NCBI RefSeq assembly: GCF_020907275.1
Contig: NZ_JAJJWI010000001.1
Location: 300,151-364,150 of the forward strand
Origin: Pontibacter silvestris
Lineage (GTDB): Bacteria; Bacteroidota; Bacteroidia; Cytophagales; Hymenobacteraceae
Direction of reading: 5' to 3'
DNA: 64,000 bases
Position 1 is the stretch's first letter, and every line of letters begins with the position of its first letter. Under the pieces are notes generated by a model. That model was not told the DNA's origin and ran no database searches. It saw only the letters and a list, made by a program, of their open reading frames with translations. Positions 45,815 to 54,398 of the stretch are shown piece after piece. A program made the position numbers and the translations under genes.

Positions 45815-46654
45815 TTATTTCAAGAAGTACCCGCCCAGCCGCCTGACATATCCTAGTGTCAGAAAAGTGGGCATATACTGAGGTGGGCAGTGCCGTAAGG
45901 TGTATTTAGTGAAATTTACAAGATTGCCTCCGCCTTTAATGCCGAATAAATGGTTGTAGTAGTTCTTTAGGGTTTTCTTCCTTCTGTTCTGGCGATCTCC
46001 GCTTTCTTCAGGGTAGGTAAAGAGTTTGGCATCAAAGCTACAGAAAACAGGGAAGCCAGCTTTGTCGGCTCTGTGGGTGAAGTCGTAGTCGGCATAGTAA
46101 TGCGGAAAGCTTACCTCATCAAAGAGACCGATTTTCTGGAACACTTCTGCCGGAATCAATAAGCCTCTGCCAGGGAAATGATTAACCCGGTGCAGGCCAT
46201 AATGTTGCTCCTTCGGAAGTACATCTAAAAGATAGGTAGTTTTATTCCACCGCCAATCAATAATGGCTCCACCATAGTCTGGTTCTTTGGTTTTGTAGTT
46301 TATGGCAAAAGAACCTATCAGAGCCTTGCTGGTATCTTTTAAATGATGCTGCATGCTTTCAAGATAATGTATGTCAGCAACAACATCATTGTTTAAGGTA
46401 AGTACATATTGGGCTCCTTGTGCTAAGGCTTCTTTAATACCCATATTCACAGAAGCTGTCCAGAACAAATTGCCGTCACCCTTTAAAACAGTTACTTCCG
46501 GAAACTCCTGCGCAAGCATTTCGTCAGTCCCGTCTGTTGAGCCATCGTCTACAACTATTGCCTTAAAGTTAGGACTGCTTTGGTTGTATAGCGATACAAG
46601 GCATGCTTTGGTTAGCTCTTTTCTGTTGAATACTGGTATTACTATAAAAATCAT
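45815..46654 (-). CDS. Glycosyltransferase family 2 (rhamnosyl-/galactofuranosyl-like)
   Basis: A 279-residue GT-A glycosyltransferase. The start IFIVIPVFNRKELT, the VVDDGSTDGT motif, the LTLNNDV metal-binding motif (Asn-Asn-Asp in place of DxD) and the PGRGLLIPAEVFQKIGLFDE acceptor motif are typical of GT2 enzymes in O-antigen and capsule loci. The ATG at 46654 is preferred since the family begins exactly there; the frame extends to 46693, overlapping the upstream wzy stop. Transcribed after the polymerase gene, 32 bases away. Confidence 0.87.
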   Translation of the reverse strand: MIFIVIPVFNRKELTKACLVSLYNQSSPNFKAIVVDDGSTDGTDEMLAQEFPEVTVLKGDGNLFWTASVNMGIKEALAQGAQYVLTLNNDVVADIHYLESMQHHLKDTSKALIGSFAINYKTKEPDYGGAIIDWRWNKTTYLLDVLPKEQHYGLHRVNHFPGRGLLIPAEVFQKIGLFDEVSFPHYYADYDFTHRADKAGFPVFCSFDAKLFTYPEESGDRQNRRKKTLKNYYNHLFGIKGGGNLVNFTKYTLRHCPPQYMPTFLTLGYVRRLGGYFLK

Positions 46655-46686
46655 AATACTTATTAAATCGTTAGCTTGAATAACTT

Positions 46687-48012
46687 TTACCATGGCACCT
46701 GAGAAAACACCTGTGGCGTAGTTTCGTCGGAGGCATCTGTTTCTTCGGTAACCTCAAACTCTTCAAATTCTTCTTCCGGTGCTCTTTCTGCAAAGCCCAT
46801 TGCTAACCCTATTAACCCATAATAATAAAAAGGCCAGTTATACGATAAGCCAAAAACAAACCCACTGATCATAAAAACAAGCAGTGCAATTTCTGGGGTG
46901 CTGAGGTAAGGCTTTTTCAGGAAAAGCGCAATAACATAAATGGCAGGCACCACAGCGATTATCAAACCGCAAACTCCAAAGTAGAAAAGCCGGTCTACAT
47001 AAAAACTGTGGAAGTGATGTCCTGTGCCAGCTTCAAAATAAGCCGTACCTGCTTCAGGGTTAAAGAACTGTATAGGAAGCTCAAAGCCTTGTAGCCGCAT
47101 GCCAAAAACAATATTGTCTTTTATGTATGGCAGGTAAGATTCAAATTGCAGCAATCGCCAGCTACTAGTGCTGCCTTCAGCCTCTACGTTTTCTATATCA
47201 GAAAATCTTTTTGCAAACTGGTCTAGGATTTCTGGCTTCTCCACAAAAATGAATGTTGAAGCCGCAATACCTATGACAACAGGCACAAGTACGAGTAACG
47301 AGATTGAAGTAACAGAAGGCCTGGCTTTACTTTTAAGTTTCAGGAAAATGAAGCTTAATACCAGGGTTATAGTTGTCGTTACCCATACGGTGCGGTGTTG
47401 TAAAAAAAGTATAAAACCAAACAGTACAAAGAAGAAAGCAAGATCTAGCAGGTGTTCTTTGGTTAGATACCTGATAAAGAAAAACAGGCAAGGCAAGGAT
47501 ACTAAATAAGTAGCCTCTGCCGAAATAGCACGTTCTGTGCTTACAAAGGCTGCAAAACTGATGGCATCACGTTTAAAAAGAAGTATATGTAAAAAAAAAG
47601 CCGCCACAATAAGGTACATGATGTTCTTTGCCTGCTTGTCTTCTGGTTCTGTAAAAAAAGAGAAGAACATAAAGATCAGGCACAGTGTCATGATTTTGGC
47701 AAACACGTGCGGATAAATTAAAAAAGACCCGAAGTTTAAGTAAGACTCAATAACCAGCGCCAAAAAGTACAGGTAAATAACTGCGAGCCAAGCACGCATA
47801 AAAGGGCTGTAGGTATTAAACCGGAGTATTGGCACTATTAGTGCTATAATGGCAAGGTACTTTTCGGGGTCAATAGCAGGAGGGCCTGCCTCCGGTCCCT
47901 GATCGCCTACTAGTAAATAATAAAAGAGGTTATCTGTCAGGAAAAGCAGGAAAATAGCAATTATGTAGAAGTTGCGCGTTGAAACACTTAGGTTCCCGTA
48001 GGTTATCTTCAT
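46687..48012 (-). CDS. O-antigen/exopolysaccharide polymerase (Wzy-like)
   Basis: A 441-residue membrane protein with about 10-12 hydrophobic helices and one large periplasmic loop near residues 255-335, the layout of the Wzy/WaaL (O-antigen ligase) superfamily. Residues such as the WRLLQFESYLPYIKDN segment in the loop fit the PF04932 region. It would join repeat units on the periplasmic side after flipping by Wzx. The C-terminal tail is unusually acidic (Glu/Asp-rich, about 35 residues). No other polymerase is in the locus, so polymerase is more likely than ligase. Confidence 0.8.
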   Translation of the reverse strand: MKITYGNLSVSTRNFYIIAIFLLFLTDNLFYYLLVGDQGPEAGPPAIDPEKYLAIIALIVPILRFNTYSPFMRAWLAVIYLYFLALVIESYLNFGSFLIYPHVFAKIMTLCLIFMFFSFFTEPEDKQAKNIMYLIVAAFFLHILLFKRDAISFAAFVSTERAISAEATYLVSLPCLFFFIRYLTKEHLLDLAFFFVLFGFILFLQHRTVWVTTTITLVLSFIFLKLKSKARPSVTSISLLVLVPVVIGIAASTFIFVEKPEILDQFAKRFSDIENVEAEGSTSSWRLLQFESYLPYIKDNIVFGMRLQGFELPIQFFNPEAGTAYFEAGTGHHFHSFYVDRLFYFGVCGLIIAVVPAIYVIALFLKKPYLSTPEIALLVFMISGFVFGLSYNWPFYYYGLIGLAMGFAERAPEEEFEEFEVTEETDASDETTPQVFSQVPW

Positions 48013-48390
48013 TATAAATTCGTGTTACTAAAACTACATAACACCTTTAACTTTTTTAGAGCAGTAAAGGAACAATGTAATTTATACTATCTCGATAGCT
48101 GCTTTTATGACCTCATGACTTTGTTTTGAGCTATATTAAAGTCGCTTTATATAGGAATTTATACGAGCCCTTTTATACAGGGTTATTGTGCTTTTTGGTA
48201 ATTATCTGTAAACCTATAGGTGCAGAGGCTCCTGGTGCTAATGAAGAGCAACTTGTAGTTCAGGAGTTACCACTACTAACAATAGGAGAGAAGTGCTTCA
48301 AAAAAATAACCTTCTACAGGCACACAACAAACAGACAAAGCAAAGATCAAGAGCAGGTATGGTGTTAGCTATTTCTCCTGTGGCCAATGG
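48013..48390. other. Intergenic region, no gene seen
   Basis: 378 bases between the wzy-like gene and the GT4 gene upstream of it on the minus strand. A short plus-strand frame (48126-48368) has no recognisable features. No terminator or exact -7 box was found. Confidence 0.5.
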
Positions 48391-49482
48391 CTAATAATAG
48401 ACCAGCATTTTATCAATTGACTTTTTCATGTCATAGTCTCTGAGCACCTTTTGCCTTGCTTCTTTACCCATCTTTTTACGCATTTGCTTATCATCAGCCA
48501 GCTTGGCAATAGCATTTTCCAGAAGAGTAGGGTCTTGCTCTACGATGTAACCATTCTTTTTATTTTCAACCAGATCTTTTAAACCATAAACATTATAAAC
48601 GACAGCCGGAACAGCACAACTTAGTGCTTCCAGTAAAGAGTTTCCCAGTCCCTCAAACCGGGATGGCATTACAAAAATATCACTGGCTATCAATATCTCC
48701 CGCACTTGCCTGGTCTGGCCTACAAAATAAACTTTGTCTGAAATACCAAGTTCAGCTGTATAGGCTTTTAGTTCTGGTTGTAAAGGCCCATCACCAACAT
48801 GTATATAATATATGTCTTTACGTTGCTTGAGGAGGTTTGCCGTTGCTGTGATAATGTCTCTCTGGTTCTTTACTTCTGTAGAAGCTCCTACAGACACTAA
48901 TACCAAAGCATCACTTCCTATTCCTAACTTTTGCCGGTTAACAAGAATTTCCTGCTCATCTTTAGCCGGCATAAACCTGTTCATGTCTATCCAGTTGGGG
49001 ATAACAACTGTTTCGTTAAAAAGGTGTTTTCGCTCAAACTCCTCAACTGAGGGGCCGATGGAAAAAAACTTTACACTCAGGAACTTTCTGGCTACTATTC
49101 GTTGAAAGGCCCTTACGAAACGTAAAAAACCCTGGTATTGGAAAACGTTATGAACTGTTCTTACGATGCTTTTACTCCCTGCAAGCTTTATGGTAAGAGC
49201 ATGCCAGAAAGAAACTGATTCTGGGTGTATGTGTACAACATCGTACCTCTGTTCTTTCAGAAACTTATATAGCTTTATAAAGTAAGACAGTGTTTTAGTT
49301 CCCTGGATATGATGTAGCGTGTAACCTCGTTCTTCAAGAACCGGAGCATAGTCTTTCTCTTCGCCAATACTCAGAATATGGGTGTCTAAACCCTGTTCTC
49401 TAAAATAAGGCGCTGCCAGGGCTAGCATTACCTCAGCGCCACTATATCTTAAATGACCAAGAATGTGCAGCACTTTCTTCAT
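48391..49482 (-). CDS. Glycosyltransferase family 4
   Basis: A 363-residue GT-B glycosyltransferase. The N-terminal domain opens with KVLHILGHLRYSGAEVMLAL (the GGAE-like acceptor loop, here SGAE), then VVHIHPESVSFWHAL and the histidine region SIVRTVHNVFQ. The C-terminal domain has VLVSVGASTEVKNQRDII, YYIHVGDGPLQPELK and SRFEGLGNSLLEALSCAVPAV with the intact E-x7-E pattern. It adds one sugar in the assembly of the repeat unit. Located between the other GT4 and wzy on the same strand. Confidence 0.9.
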   Translation of the reverse strand: MKKVLHILGHLRYSGAEVMLALAAPYFREQGLDTHILSIGEEKDYAPVLEERGYTLHHIQGTKTLSYFIKLYKFLKEQRYDVVHIHPESVSFWHALTIKLAGSKSIVRTVHNVFQYQGFLRFVRAFQRIVARKFLSVKFFSIGPSVEEFERKHLFNETVVIPNWIDMNRFMPAKDEQEILVNRQKLGIGSDALVLVSVGASTEVKNQRDIITATANLLKQRKDIYYIHVGDGPLQPELKAYTAELGISDKVYFVGQTRQVREILIASDIFVMPSRFEGLGNSLLEALSCAVPAVVYNVYGLKDLVENKKNGYIVEQDPTLLENAIAKLADDKQMRKKMGKEARQKVLRDYDMKKSIDKMLVYY

Positions 49483-49631
49483 AATATAGTAATTTCGTTA
49501 TAAATCTTCAGGAAGTTGTTATATGTTTCATAGCATGAAATGGTAAATTAAGCATGCTGTATCTGTAAAGCTTTTATGTGTTTAGTATAAGGCTTTACTT
49601 CCTTGCTTAAGATTTACTTTTCTCTTTGTTG

Positions 49632-50885
49632 TTAGGACGGGCTGTTATACGGTACTTTTTTAGATTTATTTTTCTGAATTGAGCCATTTGAATGACTTTG
49701 TTTTATTATTTTATCATAAAGGCTTAGGTAAGAGGCTGCTATCATTTTTGATGTAAACCTCTCTTTAACATAATGGATACCTTCTTGGCTGAGCGCTTCA
49801 TACAATACAGAATTGGTTATTAGCTTCTTTAGCGCCTTATATATCTCATGTTCATCTGTTACATTCACCAGAAGTCCATTTTTGCCGAAGTTTAATACCC
49901 AGGGCACAGCTCCACTGCTCTCACCAGCCACTACAGGCAATCCCAGTGCTAAGCCTTCGAGTAAAGTATTGCCAAAGGATTCCTCAATGGCCGGATGCAA
50001 TAAAATATCATAGTCTTTTACGCTATCCATCAACTCTGTATGCTCAAGAGAACCCATAAACCTTACGCCATTCACGCAGTTGTTCTGCTGTGCCCATTTC
50101 TGCGCTTCAGATTTTTCTGCATAACCAGGTCCATAAATATCAAACATTACCTTGTCTCCGAACTCCTGTCGCAAAAGCTTGAAGGCTTGTAAAGCTTTGG
50201 TGGCATTTTTCCTTTTGCTCCAGCCGTTAAGTACGGCAACAATTTTAACTGTACCTGTAGGGTGGTGCTTGCTTTGCTCTGCCAGGTAAGCCTCATTAAC
50301 AGGATTTGGAATAACTGGTAGCTCCAGTCTAGGTGATTGAAGCTTTTGTTGCAGGTAAACAGAGTTTACATTAAAATTAGAGCCGGTTTTTTTTACCTGT
50401 AGGTCTAAGAAGAACCGGACCAGCCGGTAAGGGTCCTTGTGCAGCCGCAATATCTCAGAAGCAGTATCACGAAATGTTATCAGGTGTGGGTATTTAGACC
50501 AGATGGCACCTAAGGCAAACTCATAAGACCAGTGTGCATTTACAATATCTGGTTTGTCTTGCTCAATAAAGCCTTGAATTTGTTTGGCCTCATATCTGAA
50601 AAAGTCCAGCATACGGTGCCTGCCTTTAGGCCGGTAAGTGCCAATATAAACTGTCAGTTGTGGGCCTCTCAGTACCAGGGGTTTGGTTATTTCTTTTGTC
50701 TGGTCTAGGGTATAAACCGAAACAGACACACCATTATCTATAAGGCCATTAATGATCGTGTTAACAGCTGTACCTCCTAATCCCAGTGTTAAATGTTCAG
50801 GAGAAAGATTATCAAGATGTTTTGCAAGGCTGCTGATTTGTATAGGGCTTGCAATTCCTATCTTTTTAGTAAGCTGTGGCTGCAT
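49632..50885 (-). CDS. Glycosyltransferase family 4
   Basis: A 417-residue GT-B glycosyltransferase. The N-terminal half has IVNAHWSYEFALGAIW and HLITFRDTASEIL; the C-terminal half has VKIVAVLNGWSKRKNATKAL, FDIYGPGYAEKSEAQKW and EESFGNTLLEGLALGLPVVAGES, the donor-binding E-x7-E. The last 30 residues are a basic, Lys/Ser/Asn-rich tail. Part of the minus-strand exopolysaccharide locus, 150 bases upstream of the other GT4. Confidence 0.9.
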   Translation of the reverse strand: MQPQLTKKIGIASPIQISSLAKHLDNLSPEHLTLGLGGTAVNTIINGLIDNGVSVSVYTLDQTKEITKPLVLRGPQLTVYIGTYRPKGRHRMLDFFRYEAKQIQGFIEQDKPDIVNAHWSYEFALGAIWSKYPHLITFRDTASEILRLHKDPYRLVRFFLDLQVKKTGSNFNVNSVYLQQKLQSPRLELPVIPNPVNEAYLAEQSKHHPTGTVKIVAVLNGWSKRKNATKALQAFKLLRQEFGDKVMFDIYGPGYAEKSEAQKWAQQNNCVNGVRFMGSLEHTELMDSVKDYDILLHPAIEESFGNTLLEGLALGLPVVAGESSGAVPWVLNFGKNGLLVNVTDEHEIYKALKKLITNSVLYEALSQEGIHYVKERFTSKMIAASYLSLYDKIIKQSHSNGSIQKNKSKKVPYNSPS

Positions 50886-51231
50886 TGGTTAATAAAGGAT
50901 TTTACTAAAGCATATTCAAAAAAAGATACAGATCTTCTGGTCCTGCTATAGCCTGCAAGAAAAGATGTATTTTTAAGAATAGGCATGACGGTACGCAAAA
51001 GAATATCTACCTGAAACAGATACTCTTTCTACGTTATATAAGACCCATAGTTTAGAATTAATCAGGTATATAGAAATATATAAGTTTGGTTTTCCTTTGT
51101 AACTACAGGTTAAATTACCTATTGCTAAAAATTAGATGTGAGGAGCTTCTTTATATTTTATGTATGAATGTTTTATAATGCAGGTGTTTACTGTCCTGAT
51201 TAATAGCAATGATTTTGATAACACAGATACC
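50886..51231. other. Intergenic region, no gene seen
   Basis: 346 A+T-rich bases between the ATP-grasp-like gene and the GT4 gene downstream of it. No ORF, terminator or exact promoter box that I can support. Confidence 0.5.
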
Positions 51232-52239
51232 TTATGCTTGTTTAACTGCTGCATGCACTTCAGTAACTAGAGGTGCTACAGTGTTTACTCTTTCGGCAGG
51301 AACTTTTCTTAGGAAGGACTTACTGAATGCCTCTGCAAGCAAATAAATACAATTAAGCCCCTGTAGGCGGGTTATACCACTGCTGGGAAGCCCTCCGGGA
51401 GTAGGGTTCGCATCTACAATATATAGTTTATTGTCATCTCGGTCTCTTAATATATCGAGTTCTCCAAAATCGATGCCCATGCTGCGGCAAAATTTCAGAA
51501 TTTGTTTTACCTCTGCCGGAGAAAGTACCTCTTCAGGCTTTACCAACTTAACCATTCTGTTAAAGGTAGAAAACCTGGTAGAAACAGACCTGTATTTTAC
51601 GAAGGCAAAGGGAATGATATCACCATAAACGGGTACGCGTATATCTTCAACTTCCTGCTCATTAACTTGATTATTAATTACGCGCTGGTAAAACTTTCCT
51701 GGCTTCTTTTCTTTGATAGGGCATTGAACAACAATACCATCATGAGTGCCATTCTTGCTGCTCTTTTCTACACAAACCCCTTTATATGTAAAAGGATCTA
51801 CTATTGTGCTATAGCCGTAGCAAGCTTCATGAACCTTGTCAACCTTTTCCTTGCTAATGTCCATACATTTGCTGTTAAGCATTTTATAGGTAAGGCTCAG
51901 GGTATCCAATACAGGAGAAGGTTTCCTGGTTGTCTTGTCTTCGTAGCTAATAATGAACTCATAATTGTCTGTAGGATCATTGGTGATAGTATAACCAAGA
52001 ACTTGACAAACTGATCGTATAATATGACCTGGTCCCGGAAGTTCCGGATAAAAGAGAATCTTTTTAGAGTATTGGGGCAGGCTAATTTTCTTCTCTTTTA
52101 AAAGGATATAAGAAACACATTTTAGTGTAACCAATTGCCGCAATTTCTGATATTTTTTATGGTATTTATGAAAAACCGGGAAAACATCTAGTTTCTGATA
52201 AACTGTCTTTTTCTTCTTTTGCGTAGTTTGTTGTTCCAT
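51232..52239 (-). CDS. ATP-grasp-like protein in polysaccharide locus
   Basis: A 335-residue soluble protein with a lysine-rich N-terminus. The C-terminal segment MGIDFGELDILRDRDDNKLY followed by IVDANPTPGGLP (about residues 253-285) is the ATP-grasp signature: the metal-binding Asp, Glu/Asp-x-Asn pattern as in D-Ala-D-Ala ligase and RimK relatives. Upstream, GIVVQCPI and FVKYRSVSTRFSTFNRM fit the strands that hold the nucleotide. Such enzymes join a carboxylate to an amine through an acyl phosphate, so it may add an amino acid or peptide to a sugar or tailor a precursor. It lies between wzx and the GT4 genes. The specific reaction is unknown. Confidence 0.7.
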   Translation of the reverse strand: MEQQTTQKKKKTVYQKLDVFPVFHKYHKKYQKLRQLVTLKCVSYILLKEKKISLPQYSKKILFYPELPGPGHIIRSVCQVLGYTITNDPTDNYEFIISYEDKTTRKPSPVLDTLSLTYKMLNSKCMDISKEKVDKVHEACYGYSTIVDPFTYKGVCVEKSSKNGTHDGIVVQCPIKEKKPGKFYQRVINNQVNEQEVEDIRVPVYGDIIPFAFVKYRSVSTRFSTFNRMVKLVKPEEVLSPAEVKQILKFCRSMGIDFGELDILRDRDDNKLYIVDANPTPGGLPSSGITRLQGLNCIYLLAEAFSKSFLRKVPAERVNTVAPLVTEVHAAVKQA

Positions 52240-52751
52240 AGATCAGGTTTACTGAATTATAATAACACAGCGTTAATGGCTGCTACTTTAGGTGAGTTCT
52301 ACATAAGCAACATGAGTATAATATGAATACATAAAATTGCACGAAGTAGAACTTTAATTACATTAAGTTTGAAAGGAGACAGATGTAGTTATTGGTAGCC
52401 ACAGGTGTACTGGAGAGAGTTGCTTTTACCAAAGTTAATCTCTTGCTTATATATTTTTAGCGCTTGGGTAAATTGTTAAGGTAAATGTCTATAACCTGAA
52501 ACAGGAACCTGTTTCAGGTTATAGACATTTACCTTAAGAGGATGTATATTAAACATAGCATATGTTAGTTAACTTATCCTCGAGTTTTTACTTTTTTCTT
52601 AAAATATGGTTGTATTTAAATACACTTATTTAGTGAAAAAAATCGCAATACTCAAGTAATAAACTTTATTAATAACCTGTTAATATCAGCTGATTTGCCT
52701 TAGCTTCTCTTGAGGAAGAACACTACTACCTGTACAATGTAGCTGCTGCTT
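52240..52751. other. Intergenic region with long hairpin
   Basis: 512 bases between wzx and the ATP-grasp-like gene. Apart from the perfect inverted repeat at 52476-52537 nothing coding is seen. The sequence is A+T-rich, and no exact TAnnTTTG box was found on the minus strand. Confidence 0.6.
52476..52537. repeat. Perfect inverted repeat, 30-bp arms, 2-base loop
   Basis: Left arm 52476-52505 and right arm 52508-52537 are exact complements with only AA between them. The arms contain TTAAGGTAAATGTC and CTGAAACAGG. There is no T run after it on either strand, so it is not a standard intrinsic terminator despite its position after the wzx stop. Confidence 0.97.
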
Positions 52752-54272
52752 TTATGTTAAAATCTGAATGGAGCGGGATATAATTTTGTCTTTAAAAGAA
52801 GTAACCTCTTTGCCGATCGGGAAAGCACTCTCCAGCCTGTTCCCAATTTCTTTCTTAAGCTTATTGTTAGGGCTAAGGAAAAGCGACAGGAACAGTGTTA
52901 TGGCCCCAATGGCTATGTCTATCAGCAGCATCAGTAATTTTGGAGCATCAATGGCATGTAGGGGGGCTTCTACAATAAAAATGGCGACACCCGTAATTAT
53001 AGCTGAAAACAAGCCCGGGATGTACATGGAAAGAGCTTCCTTTAAGCTGAAATGTAATATGTACTTTGTTACAATTATGTAGGCGAGTTGTTTAACTACG
53101 GTAGTTAGTAAGATGGCAAAGGCAATGCCTGGTAACCCGTAGCCGTAAAGCAGATAAAATAAAACTGGTAATAGAGCTAAGGTGCCCATCTGTAGGTAAA
53201 TCTTATGCTTCAGAGTTCCTGTGGCGTCGCATAGAATTCCACCAAAGTGGGCAAGGAAGCTTAAAGGAACAGAAAGTGCCAGAATTTGCAGTACGGGTAT
53301 AGCCGCTAACCAATCATCGCCTAATAGTACGTGCACAATGGTATCAGCGGCCACACATACACCTGCACAGGCAGGGATAATAATAAAGCCTACTAGCGAG
53401 ACAGTAGACAGGTAAATATTTTTTAGCTTCCCAACCTCCCCTTGTAACTTGCTAAAGGCAGGAAAAAGAACCTTTGATATGCTGTTAGCTAAATAGTTAA
53501 TTGGCAAACTGATTAGCATAAAGGCTCTGTTATAGATACCCAGCAAAGCAGGCCCAAGCAATCGACCTATAATAATGGTATCCAGGTTTGAAGCCAGAAA
53601 CTCCAGGAATGAAATAAAAGATATCTTACTGCCAAACTCGAAAAAGGGTTTATAGTGTTTCCAGCTAAAGAGAAAGATGACATTGTGCCGCACTACGAGG
53701 TATGACAAAACCGTTATAATGGCTGCTGAAGTAAGGCTGGCATAGACAAGGCTCCATACGCCATACCCCAGGTAGCCTAGGCTAACCCCCACACCTATAT
53801 AAGCCACCACATAAGCAATTATCTCTATGATAGCTATTGACTTGAACTGCATGTTGCGACGTAGCAAGCTAACGGAGGTGGTAGAAAGACCTGTGATGAG
53901 GAAAGAAAAAGCCATTACTCTTACTACTGGCACTACTCCTTTGTTATCAAAAATAAGCGTGGCAAAGGGAGCCAGTAGCCAGACAAGCCCCAGGAAAATA
54001 ACACCAAGCAACAGAGAAGAGGTAAATGCAGAACGGATATCTTCTTTAACAAGCTCCTTTTTCTGAATTAAGGCCTGCCCCATACCCATTTGTGCAAAAT
54101 AAGCGGCAAATCTTAAAACTACACCAGCCAGGGCAACCAAACCAAACGCTGCAGGGTCCAGCAAACGAGCCATTACGGCTGTATAACCTATCTGCATCAG
54201 AGAGTTTGTAGCCGTTGCGGCAGAACTCCATTTTAAGCCATTTACTGTTTTAGAGGTAAGGTTCTGACTCAT
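52752..54272 (-). CDS. Polysaccharide flippase, Wzx/WzxC-like (MOP superfamily)
   Basis: A 506-residue membrane protein with 14 predicted hydrophobic helices. The N-terminus LTSKTVNGLKWSSAATATNS, the VMARLLDPAAFGLVALAGVV segment and GPALLGIYNRAFMLISLPIN are typical of the lipopolysaccharide exporter WzxC group. It would flip lipid-linked repeat units across the inner membrane for the Wzy-type polymerase. It follows wzc on the same strand with about 125 bases between. Confidence 0.92.
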   Translation of the reverse strand: MSQNLTSKTVNGLKWSSAATATNSLMQIGYTAVMARLLDPAAFGLVALAGVVLRFAAYFAQMGMGQALIQKKELVKEDIRSAFTSSLLLGVIFLGLVWLLAPFATLIFDNKGVVPVVRVMAFSFLITGLSTTSVSLLRRNMQFKSIAIIEIIAYVVAYIGVGVSLGYLGYGVWSLVYASLTSAAIITVLSYLVVRHNVIFLFSWKHYKPFFEFGSKISFISFLEFLASNLDTIIIGRLLGPALLGIYNRAFMLISLPINYLANSISKVLFPAFSKLQGEVGKLKNIYLSTVSLVGFIIIPACAGVCVAADTIVHVLLGDDWLAAIPVLQILALSVPLSFLAHFGGILCDATGTLKHKIYLQMGTLALLPVLFYLLYGYGLPGIAFAILLTTVVKQLAYIIVTKYILHFSLKEALSMYIPGLFSAIITGVAIFIVEAPLHAIDAPKLLMLLIDIAIGAITLFLSLFLSPNNKLKKEIGNRLESAFPIGKEVTSFKDKIISRSIQILT

Positions 54273-54398
54273 TATATATTTAGGTGATCATCCTCCTTAG
54301 GCCCCAGGCATAAGAATGAAACTGGTAGTGCTTTAAGAGAGCTATATGACTCCAGTTATTGAGCACTGCCAGTAATAACTATTTAGTAGAAACAAGAG

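Noticed and set aside
48126-48368. 80-codon plus-strand open frame
   Set aside because: No recognisable features, lies in a gap opposite the direction of the operon.
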